Shown in pieces: positions 6,027 to 11,839 of a DNA stretch of 11,839 bases. The first letter of the stretch is position 1. Each line of letters opens with the position of its first letter. The notes under the pieces were generated by a model that did not search any database, was not told the DNA's origin, and saw only the letters and a program-made list of their open reading frames with translations. The stretch is from Candidatus Saccharimonadota bacterium. GTDB lineage: Bacteria > Patescibacteriota > Saccharimonadia > Saccharimonadales > UBA4665. A program made the translations under genes and the position numbers. The DNA lies in the NCBI GenBank assembly GCA_029288515.1, contig JARIHB010000188.1:1-11839 (forward strand), given 5' to 3'.

Positions 6027-7268
6027 CTACGTCAGATCACGCAGTGTACCAATGCCCAGCGACCGGGCCACCCGCGCCACCAGATTATGGGCGGCAGGGA
6101 TAGTAAACGGCGCCTGGCGGATCTCCTCGAAAAGGCCGGGCATTGTGTCGTTTAACCGTAATGCCGCCTCAGCCACATCTCTATCGCGGCCCCCGGTATT
6201 ACGCATAACAATGTCGGTCATATAGGCCATGAGGCTGCCCGGCCCAAATAGTATGGAAGCATTGGACTCACGACTCCCCTCACGTACTTCAGCGGCCATA
6301 AGATACTTAGCCGGCACATTTATATGAAAGCCATCGTCGACTGGGACAACCACCTGCCTGTTAGTGTGTGTTTCGGGCACAAAGGCAAGGCTGCCGCCGC
6401 CGGCAATAGGCATATGCATCACCGTACCCTCCAAGCGTGTAGGCGTACCAGCGATATCGTTGGCCTGCACGCGATAATGTTCGGCTGCCATTTCTTCCAG
6501 CAGTTCGCCCAGCACCCGCTCAGGATCTTCAGGTGTCGGGGCGTATTCTATAAGCCCGCCGGTGCGTATAACATGCATGTCTGCCGGTAAGCCTTCCGGC
6601 GCCTGGCGGTCGGTGGTCACAATCAGCAGCTGCTCAGGACGGGAGGCATGCGAGCCCTCGTGGAGTCCAACTTGTTCGATATAGCGCGTACCATACGCGT
6701 TCATGTTATCTCTACCTGCAAAAATGAGGATGTGCCCATCCACTCTCATACCAAATTCTTCACCAGGGTCGGGGCTATAGCCGGTCATATGCAGTACCGG
6801 CCCTATAAGCTCATCGGGAACAACTATCATGGGTACGTCAGCTGTGTCGGTACCATAGTCGCGTAGCAAACGTCGTTTTATAGAAATAATCTCGCCGTAG
6901 TCAGCACTGTGCTCACCTAACCCCAACCTTTCAAATATCGCAGCATTACGTTCCATACGTTCTTGCTGATCCTCAACTGCCTCACCAATGAAGTCCTGCA
7001 CCTCCTGGCTCGGGTGGGGGGCGTCAATCAGCTGGCCGTCAATGTATTGGAGTTGCCGCACGCGTACTGGCAGCGGCGTGCCCAGTTCCGAATCCGGGGC
7101 GCGCAAGGTAACTTCGAAGGGCGGGCTGACTGGCTGGGCAGGGCGGTCGCGGTCATCAGGGGGTAAGAAGTGCGGACCGTCAGGCGGTGGGGCATATGCA
7201 CCGCCATCGGCTGCCGATCGGTGCGGGTCATCGGCTCCATTGTTATCGCCTGTCTCAAAATGTGTCAT
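6027..7268 (-). CDS. Probable HExxH zinc metallopeptidase-like protein (413 aa)
   Basis: ATG 7268 has GGGAG (7275-7279, minus strand) six bases upstream. The first ~60 residues are a disordered Asp/Gly/Pro-rich tail with an FLP motif. The folded part contains RQLQYIDGQLIDA, a long helical region (about 85-130), and a strand with MIVVPDELI. The zincin signature HEGSH is at 203-207 within QVGLHEGSHASR. Fifty-five residues after Glu204 comes LLEEMAAEHY, which resembles the (N/E)ExxxE helix that supplies the third ligand in gluzincins. Glu259 is therefore the likely third zinc ligand, with His203 and His207 as the first two and Glu204 as catalytic base. The C-terminus has MPGLFEEIRQ, shared with both relatives at 1954-4543. 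No signal peptide is present, so an intracellular role is inferred unless export is non-classical. Substrate is unknown. It lies 48 bases downstream of the 7317-8198 gene and may be cotranscribed with it. Confidence 0.88.
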   Translation of the reverse strand: MTHFETGDNNGADDPHRSAADGGAYAPPPDGPHFLPPDDRDRPAQPVSPPFEVTLRAPDSELGTPLPVRVRQLQYIDGQLIDAPHPSQEVQDFIGEAVEDQQERMERNAAIFERLGLGEHSADYGEIISIKRRLLRDYGTDTADVPMIVVPDELIGPVLHMTGYSPDPGEEFGMRVDGHILIFAGRDNMNAYGTRYIEQVGLHEGSHASRPEQLLIVTTDRQAPEGLPADMHVIRTGGLIEYAPTPEDPERVLGELLEEMAAEHYRVQANDIAGTPTRLEGTVMHMPIAGGGSLAFVPETHTNRQVVVPVDDGFHINVPAKYLMAAEVREGSRESNASILFGPGSLMAYMTDIVMRNTGGRDRDVAEAALRLNDTMPGLFEEIRQAPFTIPAAHNLVARVARSLGIGTLRDLT

Positions 7269-7316
7269 ATACGACTCCCGCCTCTCTGCTACATCTGTCC
7301 ATATGCTGCGCTGCCG

Positions 7317-8198
7317 CTAAAATTTGTGAATCTGCGTGTCATTTACGTACATGCCAGCCGTGCCATCGGGGCGTACATGGACAGTAAGGGAGGCATTGCC
7401 CTCGTCCGATACCGTATATGATGCCGTTTTTACCTTGGCATTATGCGTCATCGTTAAGTGAGTACCGGTGCGTACCACATCTGTCGTGACAGTGGCCCCA
7501 ACATTCACAGCATGCGCGTCACTTGGATCCTGAAGATACTGGGGGCGCAGGCCGCTAAAACGAGCTACAACAAAAGCCAGTCGCCGCAATCCCGGGTTGT
7601 TTGTTGCCTGTACGGTAAACATACGCATCAGGCGGGAAGTTACTACTGCAGGTGTACCATCGCTGCCGACCTCCTCGTCATTCAAGTCGATGTCAGGGGT
7701 GTAGTGCGAAACATACGCTTCGCGGCGGCCATCGGCGTACAGCGCCAGTCCGCCAACAGCCGTAGAGCCGGTAAGGTCGCCAGTAGAAAGAGCGCCCTCC
7801 TGACCGGTCCTTAAGCGTATCATTGCGTTTGCGTTTGCAGGCACGTGCAGCTCGTGACCTGCCGACAGCTCCTGTTCGTATAATATCTTCGGCACGCTAT
7901 CAGGATCGTAGCGGTCATGATGTTTATACGGAAGGGCGGGCAGGCCCGTGTCATAATGCTGCGAGCCTTCAACGAGTGAGTCCAGGTCAAGCAGCCGCTG
8001 AGCACGGCCATCCCTCAACATACGGCTGCTACGGTGCAGCAGTGTCTGAATACCCGCAGCCATGTCATGGGGTGGCGGTAACGTGCCAAAATCTTGGGGT
8101 AATACTATAAAATCGCTCATATCTACGGGTTGTGTATCTGCAGGTTGTGTAACGCCCGCTTCTGTATCATGTGGTGGTTGTTCGTCGAAACGGTCCAT
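7317..8198 (-). CDS. Hypothetical soluble protein, 293 aa
   Basis: The start is ATG 8198, seven bases after a TATACT -10; a GTG two codons upstream would lie between the -10 and the transcript start. Residues 1-50 form an acidic, Pro/Thr-rich tail like those of its neighbours, ending in a LPPP motif. Residues ~50-75 look helical (IQTLLHRSSRMLRDGRAQRL). The remainder is rich in Thr, Val and Gly with alternating polarity, suggesting a beta-sandwich-like fold, especially the last ~55 residues (HLTMTHNAKVKTASYTVSD). There is no HExxH, no membrane segment and no cysteine. I cannot align it convincingly with the zincin-like proteins beyond the N-tail style. It is the middle gene of a three-gene minus-strand run and has its own promoter. 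Function is unknown. Confidence 0.85.
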   Translation of the reverse strand: MDRFDEQPPHDTEAGVTQPADTQPVDMSDFIVLPQDFGTLPPPHDMAAGIQTLLHRSSRMLRDGRAQRLLDLDSLVEGSQHYDTGLPALPYKHHDRYDPDSVPKILYEQELSAGHELHVPANANAMIRLRTGQEGALSTGDLTGSTAVGGLALYADGRREAYVSHYTPDIDLNDEEVGSDGTPAVVTSRLMRMFTVQATNNPGLRRLAFVVARFSGLRPQYLQDPSDAHAVNVGATVTTDVVRTGTHLTMTHNAKVKTASYTVSDEGNASLTVHVRPDGTAGMYVNDTQIHKF

Positions 8199-8205
8199 GA
8201 CCACC

Positions 8206-8211
8206 AGTATA
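8206..8211 (-). promoter_or_regulatory. -10 element of the 7317-8198 gene (leaderless)
   Basis: TATACT on the minus strand ends seven bases before ATG 8198 and is preceded by GTAC, so GTACTATACT matches the sequence before the 3240 start. I see no convincing -35. It lies in the 52-base gap after the upstream gene. Confidence 0.5.
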
Positions 8212-8250
8212 GTACGGCTTGCAATGTTTCCCTATGTAAAATGTAAAAAA

Positions 8251-9378
8251 TTATCGCAGGTCGCGCAGAGCGTAACTACTTTGCGATTGCATAATGGCGG
8301 TCATACGGTGTACAAGCACGTCGACGTCACAGTCGCTCAGGTTGATGCGACTATCCAGCGCGTGTTGGATACCTTTATCGAAACTTGGCAGCAGAGCTGC
8401 CAATCCCGGTAGGGTAAAATCATGCGGCGGCAGCTGTCCCATGAGCGTAAACACACCCCGCTCCTGAATAAAATACTGCTGCACATCGGCCATAGTATCG
8501 CCACGCGGCTTATGGGCCACGGTTACGAGCAGCGTCTCAGGGCGCGTTGCCATCTGACGCACAGCTACCATATCACCTTCCGGAGCTAAGAACAACACAC
8601 CGTCCAGTTCACCGGTGGGGTTACGATGGCCGATGCTGGCGTTAAAACGGCCCTTAAAATGCTCATCAGCAGCCACGGCCAGCAGCCCGGCAGCAACCTT
8701 GTACGCACGGCCCGCCATATACTCCGGCTCAAGCAATTGATTACCGATGAGTAAATTTGGGCGCAGCGAAGCCAGCCCTATAAACACACGACGTGAGGTG
8801 AGGTGATCGACGCCCAATATAGGGCGGTCAGCAGTCAGGCTATTATCCGGCGATGTATGAGCGGCGTGCCGCAAAGCCTTGCTTAAGAAATAAGCGACGG
8901 GCTCCAGGTTACCGCTTATGTTCGACGCCTGCGGGAGTTCCAACAGGCCATAATAATGAGCATGTCCGCGGCTGGTGGGCAGGTTAAGCGCTACACCCTC
9001 TACACGGCGGCCACCCCACTCGTCCTCAGAGGTGACCGCACCATGATGCATAGACCGGACCCTTGCATATGCCAGCGGCTGACGGCGGGCCTGCTCCATT
9101 GCTTGCTCGTCTTTAGCATTGATAAGCTCATCGCTGACTATAATTGCATTTACCGCTCCATGCGCAACACGGTCAACCCAGCCGGCTATTCGGTACTCGG
9201 TGTTGTCCGGCCCCAGGGTAACCGGCTGACGTAAACCGCTTGCCATACCGACTCCCACTTCATGGCTACCCTCGCTGAATACCACGATGCCGCTGGCAGC
9301 AATCTCGGCAACATACGTCTGTACTTGTGCTCTGCTAAGAGAAGTCCATCGCGATGTTTCTGGTGCTTCTACCGACAT
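8251..9378 (-). CDS. Hypothetical soluble protein, 375 aa
   Basis: ATG 9378 has GGTAGG (9384-9389, minus strand) five bases upstream and a weak TACTGT -10 (9395-9400). Unlike its neighbours it has no long disordered N-tail. There is no signal peptide or membrane segment. A strand AIIVSDELI resembles MIVVPDELI of the 6027-7268 protein, and LLAVAADEHFK resembles its LLEEMAAEHYR helix. The spacing between the two is much longer, though, and no HExxH lies between them; a GHAHYY stretch is present. The C-terminus ends YALRDLR, compared with GTLRDLT in that protein. These hints could mean a very remote paralog or may be coincidence. It is the first gene of the three-gene minus-strand run and is divergent from the small exported-looking protein at 9489. 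Function is unknown. Confidence 0.85.
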   Translation of the reverse strand: MSVEAPETSRWTSLSRAQVQTYVAEIAASGIVVFSEGSHEVGVGMASGLRQPVTLGPDNTEYRIAGWVDRVAHGAVNAIIVSDELINAKDEQAMEQARRQPLAYARVRSMHHGAVTSEDEWGGRRVEGVALNLPTSRGHAHYYGLLELPQASNISGNLEPVAYFLSKALRHAAHTSPDNSLTADRPILGVDHLTSRRVFIGLASLRPNLLIGNQLLEPEYMAGRAYKVAAGLLAVAADEHFKGRFNASIGHRNPTGELDGVLFLAPEGDMVAVRQMATRPETLLVTVAHKPRGDTMADVQQYFIQERGVFTLMGQLPPHDFTLPGLAALLPSFDKGIQHALDSRINLSDCDVDVLVHRMTAIMQSQSSYALRDLR

Positions 9379-9488
9379 ACATACCTACCACAGCACAGTA
9401 CCAGCATCTCTCCAAATTCGCTAGCGGATAGCTTACTATTCTCCAGCTGCAGCCATCTTGCGTTTCAGCCCGGCAGGCGGTACCATAC

Positions 9489-9740
9489 ATGTACACGTTT
9501 ATGCTTTTGCGGCAGAAAATAAACACAACAGATATGCATTTTTTTGGTCACTACATGCATCGTCCAGGTGCTCTTTCGCGGCGTTTGAAGGTGGGCATGC
9601 TGCATGCCTGCCTAGCGATCGCGCTGGCCGTGTGCACGCCCAGCGCGGGTAGCAGCGCTGCCAGCATGCAGGCACCTCACCGTACTCCGCCGGCATCCAG
9701 CACCATAGCCATCGTGCCTGCCCGTAGCCTGAACGCCTAG
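9489..9740 (+). CDS. Small exported or membrane-anchored peptide, 83 aa (start uncertain)
   Basis: The frame has a basic N-region (with SRRLK), then a hydrophobic run at about residues 35-49 (VGMLHACLAIALAVC). After that comes a short tail rich in Ala, Ser, Pro and Thr. This is the layout of a secreted or anchored micro-protein. Three starts are possible. ATG 9489 has AGGCGG eight bases upstream and a TACTAT (9434-9439) that could be its -10. ATG 9534 and ATG 9555 lack a clear ribosome site but give a more usual N-region length. LAVC is not a good lipobox because Val precedes the Cys. The mature part would be only about 30 residues. A weak hairpin and T-run follow the stop. Coding status rests on the signal-like pattern and the position 5' of the histidine kinase; it could be spurious. 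Confidence 0.45.
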   Translation: MYTFMLLRQKINTTDMHFFGHYMHRPGALSRRLKVGMLHACLAIALAVCTPSAGSSAASMQAPHRTPPASSTIAIVPARSLNA

Positions 9741-9759
9741 GAGGCGGACCTATTTTTTT
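9734..9759 (+). terminator. Weak intrinsic terminator candidate
   Basis: CGCCT (9734-9738) can pair with AGGCG (9742-9746) over a three-base loop; alternatively TAGG (9738-9741) pairs with CCTA (9749-9752). Seven T residues follow (9753-9759). The stems are only 4-5 bp and the first overlaps the stop codon of the small ORF, so termination may be partial. Confidence 0.35.
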
Positions 9760-9820
9760 AACCCTCTTATGAGAGTATTATGAAACGAGTGGCAGACCAT
9801 GCCAACTAAGGGGATACGCT

Positions 9821-11839
9821 GTGGGGCAATCACTGATAGATTACCAGAAACTATTTCATACCCTGCCGACGCGCTTTATTGTATTTGCCACCGATGACCC
9901 GGTGTTTACTATCGTCGAAGAAAGTGACCAGCATGCAGCCATGGTCTCGATGCGCCGCCAAGATGTTATCGGCAAACCGCTGTTTGACGTCTTCCCAGAC
10001 ACGTCGGAGAAATACCGTACCACCGGTGTTAGCGATCTGTTGGAGTCATTCCGCACGGTTATCCGTACCAAACAGCCCGACACTATGGCCGCTTTCCGCT
10101 ACGACATTAAGCGGGCTGACGGCAGCTTCCAGGAACGCTACTGGCAGGTGACGCATTATCCGATTTTTGACCGCCACCACAACGTCCAGCTGGTATTCCA
10201 GGCCACAGCCGACATTACCAGCGAACAGGAAGCCGGCCGCAAGCTGCAGCGCGCCGAGCATCAGCTAAAGGAAGCGCTGGCCGCCGGCTCGATTGGCATG
10301 TACTCGTGGGACATTCAGCACGACCGCGTGGTGGGTGACAAAAATCTGGCCCGCATGTTTGGCATGTCGGAAAGCAGTACGGCTGCCGGGCTGCCTTTGT
10401 CGTCGTTCACCAATGCTATATACAGCGAGGATCGGCAACGTGTTACCACCGCTATTCAAAAAGCTGTTGAACACCGCAGCACATACGAAGAAGAATATCG
10501 CACCATCAGCAGCGACGGCACGCTGCGCTGGGTAATCGCCCGCGGGCGCGTTGAGGTGAATGAACGGGGTACTCCATCATTTTTTCCGGGCGTGCTCGTA
10601 GACATCACCGAACGCAAGCTGGCCGAAAAGAATATGGCATTCATAGCCCGGGCCGGGGCCGTACTGGCCTCATCGCTTAACTACAAAAAAACATTACAAA
10701 ACATTGCCCAGATGGTAGTGCCCGACATTGCCGACTGGTGTGGCGTGGATATCCTCAACGACAAAACCGGTCTCATAGAACAGGTGGCCGTCGTCCATAA
10801 AGACCCGGCCAAAGTCCGCTGGGCAAAAGAGCTGCGTAAAAAGTACCCGGTATATCGTGATGCGCCAAACGGCTCAGCCGAAGTGATACGTACCGGTAAA
10901 GCTCAATTTTATCCGGTTATTACCCCAGAGGTGATCGCCGCCGCCACGGATGACCCAGAGCAACTCGCTATCATCAATCAAATTGGCTTTAATTCGGTTA
11001 TTATCGTGCCGCTTACCATAAAAGGGGTACCGGTAGGCACCTTCTCGATGGTGCTGACCGAACAGGGACGTCATTACAGTCAGGGTGATTTTGAAATGGC
11101 CCAGGAATTGGCCGCCCGGGCATCACTGGCCATGACGAATGCTTCGCTGTACGAAAACGCCCAAGAGGAATTAACGAAACGGCGAGGACTCGAAGATGAT
11201 CTGCGCCAGGCCAACGAAAAGCTAGAAACCCGGGTTCGCGAACGCACCGCCCAGCTGGAAGCTACCAACGCCAGCCTACAGCAAAGCAACCGCGAATTAC
11301 AGGATTTCACTTATGTGGCGTCACATGACCTGCAGGAGCCGCTGCGCAAGATTCAAGCCTTCGGCAACCTGCTGGAAAGCGAGTACGCCGAACGCCTGGG
11401 AGAGGGCCGCGACTACCTGGCGCGTATGCGCAACGCCGCCGGACGCATGAGCACGCTTATCGAAGATCTGCTGCAATTCTCGCGCGTAACCACTAAAGCC
11501 CGGGCGTTCAGCCGTGTAGATCTCCACCTCATCGCCAACGAAGTGCTGAGCGATCTGGAGGCGCGTATCCAAGAGACTGAAGGTGAGGTAGTCATCAAAA
11601 AACTGCCAACTATACAGGCTGATCCGCTGCAAATGCGACAATTATTACAGAACCTGATTGGTAATGCGTTAAAATTCCATAAGGCAAACGAGTCACCCAT
11701 AGTGACGGTAAGCGCTAAAATCGCTAAAGCGACCAAAAAGCACCCGGAGCTTTGTGTTATCAGTGTCGCCGACAACGGGGTGGGTTTTGATGAAAAATAC
11801 CTGGACCGCATATTTTCCGTGTTTCAGCGGCTGCACAGC
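9821..11839 (+). CDS. Soluble PAS-PAS-GAF sensor histidine kinase, partial (runs off right edge)
   Basis: The start is GTG 9821 with AAGGGG (9808-9813) seven bases upstream; 673 codons are visible and no stop is reached. A PAS-like domain spans about residues 8-130 and ends in FQATADITSEQE. A second PAS/PAC domain spans ~150-265, with GSIGMYSWD and ending LVDITERK. A GAF domain occupies ~271-443. A charged coiled coil covers ~445-490. The HisKA domain carries the phospho-acceptor His502 in SHDLQEPLRKIQ, the sequence type seen in phytochrome-like kinases. The ATPase domain has the N-box with Asn611 and Asn615, and the G1 box DNGVG at 651-655. FSVFQRLH (665-672) is the last part seen; the G2 box is cut off. 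No transmembrane segment exists, so it should sense a cytoplasmic signal. GAF/PAS ligands are not predictable here; there is no PHY domain. Any response regulator would lie beyond the window. Confidence 0.93.
   Translation, partial: MGQSLIDYQKLFHTLPTRFIVFATDDPVFTIVEESDQHAAMVSMRRQDVIGKPLFDVFPDTSEKYRTTGVSDLLESFRTVIRTKQPDTMAAFRYDIKRADGSFQERYWQVTHYPIFDRHHNVQLVFQATADITSEQEAGRKLQRAEHQLKEALAAGSIGMYSWDIQHDRVVGDKNLARMFGMSESSTAAGLPLSSFTNAIYSEDRQRVTTAIQKAVEHRSTYEEEYRTISSDGTLRWVIARGRVEVNERGTPSFFPGVLVDITERKLAEKNMAFIARAGAVLASSLNYKKTLQNIAQMVVPDIADWCGVDILNDKTGLIEQVAVVHKDPAKVRWAKELRKKYPVYRDAPNGSAEVIRTGKAQFYPVITPEVIAAATDDPEQLAIINQIGFNSVIIVPLTIKGVPVGTFSMVLTEQGRHYSQGDFEMAQELAARASLAMTNASLYENAQEELTKRRGLEDDLRQANEKLETRVRERTAQLEATNASLQQSNRELQDFTYVASHDLQEPLRKIQAFGNLLESEYAERLGEGRDYLARMRNAAGRMSTLIEDLLQFSRVTTKARAFSRVDLHLIANEVLSDLEARIQETEGEVVIKKLPTIQADPLQMRQLLQNLIGNALKFHKANESPIVTVSAKIAKATKKHPELCVISVADNGVGFDEKYLDRIFSVFQRLHS

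Noticed and set aside
9594..9608. Perfect inverted repeat GGCATGC-T-GCATGCC
   Set aside because: It lies inside a probable coding frame, is only 7 bp per arm with a 1-base centre, and has no partner copy that I could see.
1..11839. CRISPR array, tRNA, rRNA or insertion sequence
   Set aside because: No regularly spaced repeats, no cloverleaf with CCA-type end, no rRNA-like stretch, and no transposase or terminal inverted repeats were found on reading both strands.

Overview
The window looks like a piece of a small-genome, mid-GC bacterium. My best guess is a Saccharibacteria/Patescibacteria (CPR) lineage. This is an inference from dense hypothetical genes, several apparently leaderless promoters and fast-diverging lineage-specific paralogs; no marker gene proves it. 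The standard code fits: all long reading frames are open without TGA as a sense codon. No tRNA, rRNA, CRISPR array or insertion sequence was seen.

Layout, left to right. A minus-strand pair occupies 1-1305. A short protein (970-1305) ends one base before a GTG-started, Pro/Ala/Glu/Thr-rich frame that runs off the left edge (1-968). These are either coupled genes or one gene split by a frameshift. A plus-strand membrane-anchored protein (1385-1948) follows, convergent with a minus-strand tandem of two related proteins (1954-3240 and 3281-4543). A divergent, leaderless plus gene (4657-5553) encodes a membrane-anchored protein with an Ig-like domain. A 271-bp spacer and a 58-residue plus-strand ORF (5825-6001) come next. 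Then comes a minus-strand cluster of three cytoplasmic-looking proteins: 8251-9378, 7317-8198 and 6027-7268. At the right end, a small exported-looking protein (9489-9740) precedes a large soluble PAS/PAS/GAF histidine kinase that continues past the window (9821-11839).

The main result is that the products of 6027-7268, 3281-4543 and 1954-3240 appear to be one family. The first carries an intact zincin motif HEGSH (203-207), with a plausible third ligand, Glu259, in an EExAxE-like helix. In the second the same site reads YEGAY (190-194) with Asp246, at the identical 55-residue spacing. In the third it reads TGGVL with Trp. This is a local series from a probable metallopeptidase to pseudo-enzymes, kept side by side. 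Substrate and biological role are unknown.

A second theme is promoter architecture. At least four genes have a -10 hexamer only 6-7 bases from the ATG, which implies leaderless mRNAs and fixes their starts. Others (1385, 5825, 7268, 9378, 9821) have Shine-Dalgarno sites.
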